A DNA stretch of 64,000 nt from Straminergon stramineum (Eukaryota; Streptophyta; Bryopsida; Hypnales; Calliergonaceae): NCBI GenBank assembly GCA_963920665.1, contig OY987264.1, forward strand, positions 28,438,906 through 28,502,905, read 5' to 3'. The translations under genes were made by a program, and so were the position numbers. The notes under the pieces were generated by a model. It searched no databases. It had not been told where the DNA came from and saw only the letters and a program-made list of their open reading frames with translations. This document shows positions 1-13,263 of the stretch, one piece after another. Every line of letters starts with the position of its first letter. The first letter of the stretch is position 1.

Positions 1-461
1 AATTTAGTATGAAAGTTGGTAAAGCCACTCGAAGAATATTTTGAACACCACTTTGTGTTATTCAGTGTTTGGTCCATATTCTAAAGAATTGAAAGTTAAC
101 TTAGCGAGTTTTCAATGTTGTAAAACAAAACCAAAAGGACTAGAGATTCTTTTCCAATTGGTAGTTGAGTTTCAATTCTACACTAAGGTAGACAAGCCTA
201 TAACCACCCCAATTAGCAATCTAAATGTCTAAGGGTCAACTCTGAGAGGGGCACATATTTTTCTAAAGGTGTGTGCTTGTTTTATGAATCAAACCCAAAT
301 TCAAGTGGAATTATAATTTTTGATTAAAATTGTAATTTATGTGAATTTTTGAAAAGGTCTAACTTAAAATTACAAAACTGCTCATAGAAGGAGTATTGAA
401 CATTCTATGAACAACCCATATCTATTCTCTCATGCATCCAATGGTATTTATGTATTCACCA
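1..461. other. Gene-free AT-rich spacer
   Basis: Short reading frames only, none with recognisable protein character. I see no repeat pair or RNA gene here. Confidence 0.5.
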
Positions 462-698
462 TTAACCCATAAATGACACCATAGTCATTTTTTGTCCAAT
501 CACATAGAAAATCCTTTTGAGTAGGACAAAAGTCAACAACCATTCATCTTAGTAGGAATTTTGTATAAAAAGGCGGAGGGGGGGCTTTTATAGTAATTTG
601 ACTTCCAATTAGTGCTTTTGGATTTTCTTAAACCAATGATTCATTTGGTTCCAAAAGAGATGATTTCCATGATCACCAGTTTTTCCTTTAAGGGTTAA
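462..698. mobile_element. Short TTAA-bounded inverted-repeat element (237 bp)
   Basis: The left end reads TTAACCCATAAATGACACC and the right end, read on the other strand, TTAACCCTTAAAGGAAAAAC. Both are variants of the terminal motif of the TTAA-bounded family seen across the window. The inside has no coding sequence. The ends are diverged, so the pairing is tentative. Confidence 0.45.
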
Positions 699-1114
699 AA
701 GATTGACATATTACTCCTTTTTGGCATTAATGCAATGGTTTTGTCAAAAAGTAAATGGATTTGGATGATAGTTTGGATGGAATTGGGGCCAAAAGTAGGA
801 CCAGATGGAATTAGGCAATGAATGGAAATGATTTGGTTTACCTTATGAAGGGCTTTGGGCTTGTGCCACATTGCAAGCTTGACTTTCAAGTTCCGGAGGT
901 GTGTAGCTGTAGTTACATGAAAAAATTATGCAATTAGAAGTCAAAATATCAATTTCAATCATATCAATGTGATCATTATTTCAATCAATCTTGCTTTTCT
1001 TTTGTTGTGAAATAAGAGTAAGGTGAGGCCCCTTAAACCTTGCAAACAAGGATCTTAGAAACATACATACAGTGAATAATTGATTTTGAATATGTTTGGT
1101 TGCTTAATTCATAG

Positions 1115-1215
1115 AAACTTCGAAATTTAATAACTTTCACACCCTAGGTCCCAATGCCACCAAACAAAGCCTGTGCACCCCTCCCTCCTCACAAAGAGTT
1201 TTCCTTCAGGACAAA
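1115..1215 (+). repeat. Dispersed repeat S, copy 1
   Basis: A segment of roughly 90 bp, including AACAAAGCCTGTGCACCC, recurs in inverted orientation at about 59235-59325 beside U1-70K, at roughly 80% identity by eye. No coding potential. The rest of 699-1569 shows nothing I can identify. Confidence 0.5.
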
Positions 1216-1569
1216 GAATGCAACCTTGGGAAGCACAGTTTTGGAGATCTCAAAGTAACAAAAAAAAATTACAATTTTAAGGTATGGATTTCAGGTACAA
1301 ATAATATAGATGGCAAATACCTCCATTGGGGATTCGATGCTGGAGTTTATCTTCCTCATATCCTACGTGAAGGTCAAATTCAACATAAATTAAGTCATTT
1401 TTATTTTAAAAAGTGCCACGTGTCATCCTATAAATGGTGTGAGGTAATGTTGACCCTGCATAATTTGATGTGGAAATTCAATTACGGCACAAAATCAGAC
1501 CCGCTGTCATTTTCAGTATGAGAAGTTTGTTGAAGAGAAAGATGCACTAGATGGAGGCAAGGTTTGTTT

Positions 1570-1870
1570 TTTCATTTTTGGGAAAGTGCCATAGTGGCAA
1601 TATTAGATGTTATAGTGATGCTCCAAATTTTAACATTCATCCACATATTGGATAGAAAATATCACATTAGTACATATCATATATCCATATTTTTATTTTC
1701 ATCCACAATTTGGTGATTTTCTCTAAGATTTTTTTTTTTTTTAATTTAAAGTTTTTGGGCGATTTCTTCTAAAATTTTCCTATTTATGTTCTAAGGGCGT
1801 GGTGCAAGGTTCATCATTTTGGTGCAATTTGACGACAAATCACCTATGAAAAATCACTGGATGGAGGTCT
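1570..1870 (+). repeat. Interspersed repeat R, copy 1
   Basis: About 300 bp closely matching 21143-21440, including GGTGCTCCAAATTT-type and CATCCACATATTGGATAG blocks. A shorter third copy lies at 5838-6110. No ORF. Copy 2 ends where LINE coding remains begin, so R may be LINE-linked, but this copy has no LINE coding sequence after it. Confidence 0.6.
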
Positions 1871-2567
1871 TCAACTTTGCATTTGACAATGGATTCACTT
1901 TCTTCAATAGTAGCAAACTTTTACAGGATCACACAAAGTTTTGAGGAGCTTCTCAGTGTGGTACTAAGTAAGCTTAAGTTATAATACATCAGAAAAGTTG
2001 GGCCACATTATTTTGGTGCCATTTTGACACCAAAAGCTGCATACAAGTCATTTTAATGTCATTTTATCCATACTAGGTTGGTATGGAGGTTGGCACCAAA
2101 TTAACTTAATTGCATTTCAATGCACCATTGTGGCACCATGTTCACATGCCTTGAAATTCCTGATGTATGTCTCCTTGCACATGGTTTTAAGTAAAATTCC
2201 TGAACATCAGCAAGTTGTTTTTTCTTTCCGTTTTGTTGCCAATTAACGAACTTTGTTTGAAAGCATGCGATTTGAATGTTCTAGGCGTTGAAGAAAATAT
2301 CTATTCTGCCAGGATTTTCTATTGCTGGTGAAATTTTGCTAGCTCTGACAAAAAAAAATGGAGCTGCTGTAATACACAGATGTCCCTCCAAATTTTATTC
2401 AATGACATGCTGCCAACATGTAGATTTATTAATGCTCTTCCAAAAAACGTTGTCTGCCACTATGACTATGATAGAGAAATTGCAGCATGGACATTTTGCC
2501 ATGCCATGCCTGCACCACTTGCTAATTGAGTGTGCAAAATAAATGCTAAGTTAAAGGTAGTCTGCTC

Positions 2568-3535
2568 TTAACCCCTCATCGCTGAAGGGGATGTAAAGTG
2601 TCCTCAAGTCCAATTCAAAGTGATGTAACTTTTGCATCAGATGTCCGAATTCAATAAAACTTGTTGGAAAATTTGTGTTCTCTCTTCTATTTTTTGTGGT
2701 AAAATTTTCAGGTCAATTCAAGATTTACAGAGTTTTTGGAAGCCAATCGAAGTTCACAGGTTCAATTTGAGTTTACCAAACTGCATTTGATGGTTGCAAC
2801 TTTAGGGGCGTGTATCTCCTTCATCCAATGTTCTTTTTCAAGAATTTTTTTGGGGCTATGTTCCCCTTGAAGTCCAGTTATTGTGGCAGAATCTTCATGT
2901 CAATCCAAATTATTTTGAATATTTGGGAGCAATTTGAAGTTCAAAATCTCAACATTTTTGGATTACAAGGAACTTTGGCGGCTTATTTCTTCTTTGTATA
3001 GTATTCATTTCCAATAAAAAGATTTGGAAAAGTTGCGCATACTAATCTAGTTTGTGTGGCTAAAATTTCATATCAATCCAAGAAGTTATGAGTGACTAAG
3101 AAGCACTTTAGTAGAAGGAGGTTAAGTTTTTTATTTGTTTTTTGCAACTTTTCTTCTATTTTTTGACATTTCAAAATGTAGACACAACAAGTCATTTGAA
3201 TGATATTTTTTTCATCAATGTGTTTGTATGTTGATTTTGAATCACTTTAATTATAGTTTAAAGTTTCTTCATTGGAGTAGGTTCAAAAACCAAATTTTAC
3301 CTCCAAATGTGTGTTTAGGAAAATTTCATCATCCTTTTTCAATACTAAAACATTATAATCTTGCAATTTATGCCCTCAAATGACTCCAAATTTGATGCAC
3401 ATCATCTACAGCAAGTACACTACAAGATTGTATGGTTGAGATTTCTATAACTCAGTGAAATTTAATTATATCTATAACACTTCAAAAGCAATTTTGTTTT
3501 TGAACTTGTTCAAGCTTCGAGCAATGAGGGATTAA
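2568..3535 (+). mobile_element. TTAA-bounded element B, copy 1 (968 bp)
   Basis: The left terminus TTAACCCCTCATCGCT is matched by the inverse of AGCAATGAGGGATTAA at the right. The interior is alignable, in the same orientation, with 32528-33365 (copy 2). Copy 1 has an intact site where copy 2 carries a CACTA-like foldback, so it serves as the empty site. There is no transposase. At its right end the TTAA runs straight into another CCCCTAAAAACCC motif, suggesting two elements abut at one TTAA. Confidence 0.6.
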
Positions 3536-4724
3536 CCCCTAAAAACCCAAGGGACTTGAACAAAACACAAATGTGTTATAAAATATAACTTCTATAACTT
3601 TTTTGAAGTTTGCATTAATGTAGATAATGTGAAGCACAAAAAGTAAAATATATTTGTATAGTTGAAATTGATAAAATTATTTTTAGATTCTCTTCAAATG
3701 AATTTTGAAGATATAATTTCTCTCTTTAGCATTGAAATTTTCTTGGATTGGGAAAAATTGTGCTTTCTATTGATTTGTGAAAAAATGCATAAGATCTAGT
3801 AATGAGAACACCAAAACTTTCCCCAAATGTAGGAAGTTTTTCATCACTAGGCAAATCCTAAATACTTTGTGCTATTTCTCTTACAATTTTTATTTGACCC
3901 TAGCAATCTTAGTTTTGAATATAAATATTGGAAGACAATCCAATCATTTAACCAATAATGAGAATAAGGAAAATAGTATTTTTCCAACTGAAAATGTTAC
4001 CCGAAGACAAGTAGCAACTAAAAAATGGTCACTTAAGTGCTTAGAGGTTAAAGCAACCAAATATGATTGCCTTTTAGTGATGGTAAATTCCTTGAAAAAA
4101 ATTTCAGTAAATTTTCACAAGAAGAAAAATAGAATTGGCATCTAACCCAATTGGTTTCATATTTTTTGGACCTTCATGGAAATAGTTACAAGTTTTTGAA
4201 GTTTAAATGCAATGGTCACTAAAAGCAACCACTTCTCAAAATGTACACTATTCATTGTGACAAGTGCTACCTTTTGCAAAAGTCTGTTTTATTGGCATGT
4301 TGCTTGTATATGGTTCTTGTTGGGGATATGAAGAAGCTTGTAGAAAAAGGTAACGTTAAATTTTTAAGGTGGGTACACCTAAAATCACACCTTCCCTAAA
4401 ATTGTCATCGTCACTCTCTGTACAACTCCAAAATCAACATGTACATATGTTGAAGAAACTATCTTAGAACATCTACTAAAATAACTTTTTATAACTTTTG
4501 CATATGAGACCTAAATGTTATTGTGTTGGAACCTCCTTTCATTTGTCAACAAGAAAACATGAAAATGGAATTAGTCTAATAATATTAATACACTTTACAC
4601 CTAGTGGCTAGGCCATCCCCCCTCAGAGTTCGATTGCACAAATTTCAACCTTATGTCTAACCACAAGTGAAGATTCCATGCCTCTAACACAATAGATTGA
4701 CGCGGCCGTGGATAATTAGTGTCT

Positions 4725-5080
4725 CTACCTAGGCATTGTGGCAAAAGTGGTGGTTTGGGGGTACTCACCTTACTTACAATAAGGTAGCTTTACCCAATAG
4801 CAACCTCTGACCTACTACCATCCAAATGTAGGGCCCGTGTTGATTCTAGAGTGAGAATGTAAAACTACAATACATGTCTTATTGTGAAGTTAAAGCATGT
4901 ACTACTGTCATAAATTCTAGTCTGAGGATCAATAAGGGCCCTACATTTGGGTGGTATTGGATCAAGGATTGGTAATGGGTTTGTCTACCTTAGTTCTTTC
5001 AAATCGCAAGTGAGCACATGTCAATTTCATCCAAGAATTAAGGTGATCCAGCCCACTATTGCCACCACTTTTCTCAATTC
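4725..5080. mobile_element. Foldback (long inverted-repeat) element
   Basis: Two arms of roughly 110-150 bp face each other across a spacer of about 75 bp. The best core is CCAAATGTAGGGCCC at about 4820-4836 against its inverse at about 4935-4953. Outer blocks AAAAGTGGTGG and the GGTAG...ACCCA stretch also match in inverse. The true ends may lie further out, about 4600 and 5130. No coding sequence; class not assigned. Confidence 0.55.
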
Positions 5081-5508
5081 CGCCCTCATGTATATGTGGT
5101 ATACATTTCCCCTCTAAAATGTACCTTGTGAGTATATGATAGCAGAATGAAGAAGAATGGCAGTAATCAGCTAGTTCACCTTCATTGCCGGTTGTTGAAT
5201 GGTTGTTCTGGACCAGCCCTTTCTTTTCACTTTTTGAGAAAGTGCCAAGATGCTGATCACTTAAAATTTGGTGAATTATTATATTTCTACATTCTTACAT
5301 CTTTTGGACCGAAAAATACTTTTCAATCATACTCATACACTTTTTCATCCAAATTTGGCAAATTCATCCACGCTTTAAATAGAAATGAAAATACAAAAAA
5401 AGATTACTTTTTTCTGACAAAGAGTAGACATTCATTCTGAAATGGTGCAATCTGACCCCATGATGCCAAAAAAAACCTGGGCTGTTCTGGACCCCGGAAC
5501 ATTGCTAC

Positions 5509-5545
5509 CGAAATTGCTCCTTTATGTAAGTAAGGAGCAATTTCG
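5509..5545. repeat. Perfect 14-bp hairpin with 9-nt loop
   Basis: CGAAATTGCTCCTT at 5509-5522 is exactly complementary to 5532-5545. The surrounding sequence (5147-5640) contains open stretches but no protein I recognise. Confidence 0.7.
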
Positions 5546-5837
5546 ATCAATTTTCAATGGCAATGTCAGAGACTGCCATCCATGGGTTTTGTGCTTCCAT
5601 TTTTTTTTTGGTGTTATAGTTCCCTGACATTCAGCAGTATGCGACACATTCACCCGAATTGGGCAACTTATTAACTTACAGTGGTGCAGGGGTGCTTGGA
5701 ATTGGAGTATAATTGTGGAAAGGTACAGTAAGTTAACAGGTTGAAGAAGCAGTCCGCCTTTACCAGGTCAATCAAAATTGGGGTCAGTTGGTGCAGTGCA
5801 GCACTTTTTTTATTTTTTTTATTTTTTTATTTTTTTG

Positions 5838-6110
5838 TAAAGTGCTAAAGTTGTGATATAAAATGTTACAGTGGTGCTCCAAATTTCAACATGCATCCCA
5901 CCAGGGCTTTTTTTTTGCACTAACTTATTAGTGTCCCCTGTGCTGGCTTCATTGCACAGGCCAGATTTTGGAGGGACAGATTCACAGTGGTCAGATTCTG
6001 ACAGATCTGGCAAAATTTCGCCAAAAAAAACCCAGCCCTGCATCCCACATATTGACATATCTCCCAAATGATCTTCTTGTATTTAAATAGCATGCAACAT
6101 GATTTCAATG
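5838..6110 (+). repeat. Interspersed repeat R, copy 3, interrupted
   Basis: The R block with GTGGTGCTCCAAATTTCAAC stops at 5901 and resumes after 6040 with CATATTGACATATC. The gap is filled by a small hAT-type element. A T-rich simple repeat precedes it at about 5806-5838. Confidence 0.55.
5902..6040. mobile_element. 139-bp hAT-type MITE with exact 8-bp target duplication
   Basis: Starts CAGGGCTTTTTTTTTGC and ends in the inverse of CAGGGCTGGGTTTTTTTTGG. Both flanks carry CATCCCAC (5894-5901 and 6041-6048), an identical 8-bp duplication as hAT transposases make. R copies 1 and 2 have the uninterrupted CATCCACATATTGG site. The interior is non-coding, so movement must have depended on an outside transposase. 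Confidence 0.82.
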
Positions 6111-9100
6111 AGTGTTGCTAACTAATGGAAAATTGAATCTTGAAAACAAAACATTTGGTACTATATTTCTACTAATTGAAAACAGAACATTTATGAATTT
6201 TTATTTGTTTGCAATTTTCCTTGTATGTTGTATTTCTCTTTCTCTTTTATTCATCTATGTAGCTTCCCATTTTGTCTAGATACCATGTGGAGACAAATAT
6301 TCAACTTTTGCAAATCAATTATTTAGTTTTGTATTTACCATACTAAAACCACTTATACAGGTGATTTCAAGAGTTTGGTCTCAATAACCCCTTTAGGATG
6401 TAGAGACTATGTTTGGACTTCAGTTTCTAGTATTTTACATTTTTGTAATAGATTTCTTATGTATTGGATAAAACATGAAATTTTAAACACCTTAGCAAAG
6501 TTGTGGAGCAAATTATGAGATAGAAAAAAGAAAAATAAGGAATAAAAGGATAGAAACTCTACCTACATAAAGAACATGTTCTATGTATTAATAAAGAATA
6601 CTCCAAGCTCATTCCCGTAGAAGGCTTCATGTCATACGTACACTGCTTGGAAAATACACATACATCTTTAGCTACTGGCAAGAGCAATCATGATTAGTTA
6701 CCCTAAATACTCCATTGCATAGTAGAGGGGGTTTGTTGGCATTGAGTTTGTCTTTGATTCTTCAATCTAATTGCTTGAGTTTTATGACGAAATTTTTAAT
6801 AAAGTAATAGGAATTTGGAAATGATAAAATTTCATCCAATCACATACCCACTTCTAATTCACATGCATGGTATACCCAGTTGAAAAACCAACAATACTTT
6901 TTGAGGATGTCTTAAACCACCATTTGTCCTCACCTTTTAGAAAATGAGAATTATAAACAAAGTGCAGGAATTTTCAAATCCAAAAGTATTAGTATTCCAA
7001 ATTAAATCATAACTATCAATTTGGAAGTTTTTTGTTAGATACTAATAGAAGCATTGGGAGTTCAAGGTAAAAAACTAAAAAGTACAATTATGAGAAAACA
7101 AAGGAAAAATTCTAGGGGAAAAATAGGGATTCTAAACTAAAATTACTTTCAGCAAGATTTGGTAAAGTATCCAAATTAGGCAAATGGTAAAATGTTGATA
7201 AAATAAATAAAAATTATACCAAAAAAAAGAAATTATAATTAAATAGGAAACCAAATAGAAAACAACCAAAAAAATATGAAACCAAAATGAAACCAATATA
7301 CAACGGGGTGGAATTGTGTTCAATATAGACTTTCAAACTTAAGTTCGGCTTCGTGGAATAATTTTTTTCAAAATCCTTTGAACTAAAAAAGGTTAAGAAA
7401 TTATGCTAAATTTATTATTCCAATTTATTTTTTGAGATTCAGTGATTTCAATAAGAATTTATGCACAAAATTAGGAGAGGGGTTTAAAGGGACATTTTCT
7501 TTGACAATTTTCAACATCCTCTATGAATTTTGTCCATAACTTTTGATTGAAGACTTACAATGACAAATGGATTTTTACAAATGAAATTTAGCTAGATTAA
7601 CCAACTTTTTTTGTTTAGAGTTTTTTTATAAAAATTATTCTACTATGCCTAAATTAGGTCTAAAGTTCTACATTGAACACAATTCATTTATCTTCACAAT
7701 GAGCGGTCAAGCTCTCATCTTCAAATTATCCCACACCTTTTGAAGATTCATGCTCGACTATGGATTTCATTATAAAAACAACCTTTGCACCCCATATTTT
7801 GCAATTGGATTTCTTTCAACCAAGTTTTGGTTTGAATTTTTTGGGGACCAAGTATCGTTGTTTTCCACAGAAAAGAAGTAGCCATGTTGTCTAGGAAAAA
7901 TGCATAATACAAGAGTACATGAGAATTAGCAAACCTAATTTAATTTTTCTGGAAGAAGGTAGTGATTTTGATTCATTTTGTGTTTTTTTAATAAGCTAGG
8001 ATAAGGGTTATATTTTTTAATTTTTTTACAAGCTAGGATCTTGATTTTTTTTCCTTTTTTAGAGCAAGGCTTAGTGCAAGGCAATGTTTGGACAACTAAA
8101 TTTTAGATTATTTATTTTCCATAACAAGCAAGGTTTTTGAATCTTTCAGTTTTTTGTAACATGTTTGGTTTGCATTCTTCTTGTAGTGTGTATGTTGGTA
8201 GGTAGGTTTGTCTTAGATTCTTCAATCTACCTCCCTAAGTTTTATCATGCAAATTCTAAATTTTAATAGGTAAAGCACATTGTTGCATAGGCTATTGCCG
8301 TAGTTGTTCAATTCATTTTTAGCTTAGCCACCGGTACTTCTAATGCATATATTACCTGCAACTAGTAGAGATGTGTGAGACCAAGAGTATGAGGTAGTTG
8401 AATGGCCAATTTTATGTTCAATTTTCCTTCTTCTCCATCTTGGTACAATACAATCTTTGTATATAGAGCATCCAACACCCATTCGTAGTCACAAATTTCT
8501 TGCTACACCTTGTTTTCCTTGAAACTACTTTTGATTTTAGAACAGTGAAGCACATTTTGAAGTGGTCACTATGTAAAAATCTTTTCTCAAAAAGACTTGG
8601 TCTAGGCTTATTAAATAGTGGTTGTACATCATTTCCCTGAAAATACTTTGACATTTGCTCATGTATGCCATTTCAAAACATCTTAAATGGTTAAGGACCT
8701 ATTACCTATAGTAAATTTGGATGAGGATTCATTGCTAGGAAAGTTATTGCTGAGAAATAGAATGTGAAGTATGAGGTTCTAATGCTGTTAGATTTTTAAG
8801 CATATTATGAGCAAATCAAATCACAATTTGGATATGAATATGTCTCAAATATATGATTGTATTGTACAAAGGCGCAACATTGTCATGGGAAAGAAACTAA
8901 CAAATCATGTAAAGGAAACATGGTTATTAGAAAGAAGTGAATTATTGTAATCAAGTTCCAAAGGATAAAGTACACAAAGCAAAAGACATGTGATGGATTT
9001 TGTCTTAGAAGATGCTTATAGAAAGAAGCCTCAATTGCAGAAATGTATATAACCAAACAACTTTCAAAACTATGTGGTACTTCAATGCTATTTTTCAAAA

Positions 9101-9638
9101 AAAATGTCAATGACGTTGTTACATACCTCCACATCTTTTCATTTTTACACCTATATTGCTTGTAAGTAGATTCTCTTTATAGATTACATTTCTTACATAA
9201 CATTGTAAATTTGAAAAGACTATAATCTTCAAAAGTCATTGAAACTTTTGTAGAATATTTGAACACGCATGCACTCAATGCAAAAGTTTATGAGATGTCA
9301 AGTGCACGTACTATTGAAACAATTTGTAAGAACTTCTGAAAAAATTTCTAGCATACCTATTGTTCAACCATAACTTACACTTCTAAAATTGTTGATTTCC
9401 ATTTTTTTATATACACTTCATTCAAGCATTATGATATTCAAGATGCATTGTCTAGTGATTCACGAAAAATTTCATAGTAGATGCGTCTCAGCAACAATGT
9501 GCAATTCTATGTGGGGTAAATGATAGAAATGTTTTGTATGCAATCTCATCCAAATTCATGGATGTAAGAAGCCTCATTACTTTGTTGGAGATCACACTTT
9601 GTTATTCCTGAGGGGGATTGACCTCCTCATCGCCCTTA
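6111..9638. other. Gene-free spacer with a short direct repeat
   Basis: No gene or RNA recognised. One diverged direct repeat of about 80 bp is visible: GATTCTTCAATCTA plus AGTTTTAT at about 6750-6785 recurs at about 8213-8243. Reading frames here are short and lack protein character. Confidence 0.45.
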
Positions 9639-9793
9639 TTAACCCTTAAAGGATGAAGCCCCCATGACCAAAGTAGTAAGTAAAACTACTCCGATTAGGG
9701 GACCAATAGTTGCATTCTGCTTTTCTATAGTCAATAGTGAAGTCATCCATCAGACACAAAATGTTCGTGTCGACGTTGAAGGATTGAGGGTAA
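9639..9793. mobile_element. Short TTAA-bounded element G, copy 1
   Basis: The left end is TTAACCCTTAAAGGATGAAG and the right end is the inverse of TTACCCTCAATCCTTCAAC. The interior block ACCAATAG.TGCATTCT plus GTCATCCATCA recurs at 57358-57470, which supports a real family. Confidence 0.5.
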
Positions 9794-10512
9794 ATGTAAA
9801 AAATTGCCCCCTATTTTGAACTATATAAATTTTTAAAGTTCACCACCTCTCCAAGTTACCGAATTTGAGACCACTAATTGCAAATATGAATTCCAAATTT
9901 CCAAATTTTATCATGGGTTGCAAATAAAAATTTCAGTGTTTTCCCCAAGAGTAAAATGGAGAGGCAATGAGGGGGTACTGAAGTAAAAAATTACGAGTAT
10001 CATTCAAAGTTATTTGAGAAATGCTTTCAAGTGCTTATTGCTATTAATTAATGTTGTTGATGATTTAGTGTGATTGCATGTACTCTACAGCAAGTGATAA
10101 TGGTTGTGATGATTTACTAAAATTAATGTGTTGATGATCATGTGGGTCGTAAAAGGGAATGATCAATGTATGGGTAGAATTGTGGATTAGTTCATTGTTA
10201 GTTGGTGGAATTGGGAAAAAAATTGGTTGCAATTTGAAATTATTGGGAAAAAATGGTGAATTTTTCAATGAAATTTCTATATAGAGTAAAAATAGAGAAA
10301 AATAATTAGACTTAGTACTTGCAAAACCCGGTTTAATATGGGAATAGAAGGAAATAGCTGATAAAATTAAAAAAATATCCCAAATGTTGGGAATGATGAT
10401 GCTTTCAATTATTCACCATCTTTTCTTTTTTGAAGTATAATTGGATTTAATTAGTATTTTAGTGGTGACTTAGAATGATGTCTATGTATTTCACATGTAT
10501 CACACAAATTGG

Positions 10513-11084
10513 TACTACCTCTATCCCCAAATGATCTTTCTAATGGACAAAATATTTTGGATTAGGGCTAAAAATAATAGAGACTTTTTAAGACTTTTTT
10601 TGTGCTATAATTAGAATTTGGTGCACTCTTAACGTCCTAGAAACTTAAAGTTTTGGAGCTTATTTCGAAGTATAGTTTTGGAGTATTGAAAAGTGGAATT
10701 TTATGGGCACTCAATGAGCTCCATTGGGCATTTAATTGTTGAGTGTGAGGTCATCATTTTATGGGCCTTAAGTATGGGCCCAAACCATATATCAACCTTT
10801 GTTTCACCTACTGGAGCTCCATCTCCTTTAATTGGGCAATACTCAAAGAGATGCAAAAAAAACAAAAACCAGTGTTGATTGACCCCTTCAATCATTTCAT
10901 TTGTCTTTCGATTGATGATTACATGGATGGAGAAGGAGCTATTGTTTAGACTTGTTTTGTTGGTTATAGATAGCATTCAAAAGCGGAATCTAACCAACTC
11001 GCAACATCACAAGTGCAACATGAAGATCATTTTGAGACAAAAAATTAAAGCCAATAGGGAGGTCATTATGGGACAAAGGGAGTA
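10513..11084. mobile_element. Mariner/Stowaway-like MITE M2, diverged copy (572 bp)
   Basis: Bounded by TA. The left end TACTACCTCTATCCCC and the right end AAAGGGAGTA are versions of the CTCCCTCCGTCCC terminal motif typical of Tc1/mariner-type (Stowaway) MITEs. A copy with better-kept ends lies at 57680-58343. Open frames within it overlap on both strands and look like shadows, not genes. Confidence 0.68.
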
Positions 11085-12686
11085 TTTGGAATCTGATGAA
11101 ATAGCAATGTTCCAGTATGACATTTGAAGTGTAAAACATTTTCTTAATTAGTTCTTTACAAAGTAAGTAACTTCCAATCCATTAATTTTGTAGAATATGG
11201 AAACTACACATTTGAATTAAATCATTCTTAGCTTTACTAAAACAACAAATTATTGTGAACTCCTCAAGAAAGATACATCATCTCCCCCAAAAAACACTTA
11301 TCATTATCATATGATATTCATATGACTTTTGGTGTATAAACTTTAATACCGCACTAGATGCAACTTGTGTTCAAACTTTATGTATTTTGAAATTTCGAGC
11401 ATTTTTTAAAAGTTATAGCTTTCTTCTTCTTATTATTTTAAATATATATTCTCAACTCATTTCCCAATATGCTTTCCAAAATACACAAATTGTGGGGGTG
11501 CACACATTTTTTTCTAAAACATTTATATATGTAAACTTTACAATTGGAAAGGGCTAGAAGAATCTTTGGGGGGAAGTGTAAGTAAATTGTAAATTTGGAT
11601 TATCAATATTTCTACTAGGGTTGAGTGTTTCAACAAACTTGTTGACTACACGAGGAATTAGTTTGAGGTTGATTTGGACTTGAGTTGGAGTTGCACTTAG
11701 ATTTTAGTTTGTAATTCAGAAAGAATTCAATTTTAGACTATATAGGAAAACATGTTGAAAATTTTGTTGAACAATAGGAAACTTTATTGAATGTAGTAAA
11801 GAGTGAAGGGTGTAATTTTCAATCAAGTAAGAAATACCACAATTGAGAGTTTTTCATCATAGTTGAAATGAATGTCTTTATAGAGCTCTTAGTTGAAATA
11901 ATTTTCAACCAAAGTACTTGTTTTCTCAACATATGTATCCCTTGTTTGAAATAGTTCTTTAAATCTAGAGGGACTTGATTTTTCCAATCCAACTTTGTGG
12001 GTGGTAAAAAATTGAAACAAGTAGCTATACCATGAATCCCTTAAATGACTTAGTCCCTTGATGAATAGCTCACTTTTTTAGTAAAATTTCACCTAAGCAT
12101 CTTCACATGCAATATTTTTCAATGAAAAACCTCCTCCTTTTTTAGTGTAGAGCCAATAATTTTCATCCTAACTATACCTAATTTTTTTCAATTCATCTCC
12201 TAATAGTATGTAGCTACCCTATTGTATTACATTATAACCTCACGGTCTTGAACCCAATATTGAAAATGGATGTTATAGTTGTTAGGCTAGTTTAATAGAA
12301 AAGAATTCTACAAATACATATCACAATTTTTATAATTTTTTTTCCCAAAATTAATTCGTATTGAGAATTTTTTTTCAAATCTTTTGCAACAACTTTTATG
12401 TTTTAGTATCATTCTACCAAATTTAATTTCTTTGAAAGGACATGCTAATACACTATAAGAAGCTCTATCCCCGTAGCATCAACTGAGTTTTCAAATAAGG
12501 TTATATTTAAGCTTCCTTACATGTAACTTTTGTCAATATAATGCATGTTTCCCTTTGGTCTAAAGTGAATGCACCTTGTTGTCACATATTTGCAAATCCA
12601 TCCCTCTAGGATCTTGTCTAAAATGTCAATTATATAAATACAAGATTTTAATCCCTTAAGGACAAATGTGTTCTTGTGTTAGTTCT
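11085..12686. other. Gene-free AT-rich spacer
   Basis: I see no gene, RNA or clear repeat pair. A lone CCCTTAAGGACAAATGTG near 12653 resembles a TTAA-family end with no partner found. Confidence 0.4.
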
Positions 12687-13263
12687 TTAATCCCTAAAGG
12701 ACCAAGGCACATTTCAGGCAGAAATTGTCAAAAACTGCCACTTTTTAGGGTAGCAAGGAAAAAATGAAAAAAAAGTTGTTTTTTCAAAATTCAACCCTAA
12801 AAATTTGTATTAGAATTTTTCGGGTACATGTGAAAAAAAATTTAGAAACTTTGATAGCCCGGATTGAAAGATTATAACATTTGAAGTTAGGTGAAAAAGT
12901 TTTTTTTCAACCTTGCCCGATAGGGCCTTCAAACCTTAACTCCTTCTAGAATGAGATTCTTAGACTAAACATGTTTTTTTTTTCATTTGCATCTTGTATC
13001 ATGTAAGATACTCACCCGCTAAATTTTCTAGGAAGAGTTTTGCACATGATGCTTGAAGGTGCCCGAGTTGCCCACAAAATTTAGGACAACATAATTTTTG
13101 ATTCGGTCACTAGATTAGAAAAAAAATTAGATTTTCAAGAAGGGGGTACATAGTTACACATCATGTCCACATTTCATGAACACTCGACCACAAATGACTT
13201 CATAGGAACCTACTCGAGATTTCATGCCTATATTGAATGGACACTTGGTCCTTTCGGGGTTAA
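12687..13263. mobile_element. TTAA-bounded element C (577 bp)
   Basis: The left end TTAATCCCTAAAGGACCAAG pairs with the right end, whose inverse is TTAACCCCGAAAGGACCAAG (18 of 20 identical). The interior is AT-rich and has no transposase. This is one of the best-preserved terminal pairs of the family. Confidence 0.66.

Noticed and set aside
10693..11127. Cluster of overlapping frames of 60-90 residues on both strands
   Set aside because: They lie within or across the edge of the M2 MITE; not conserved as protein between the two M2 copies.
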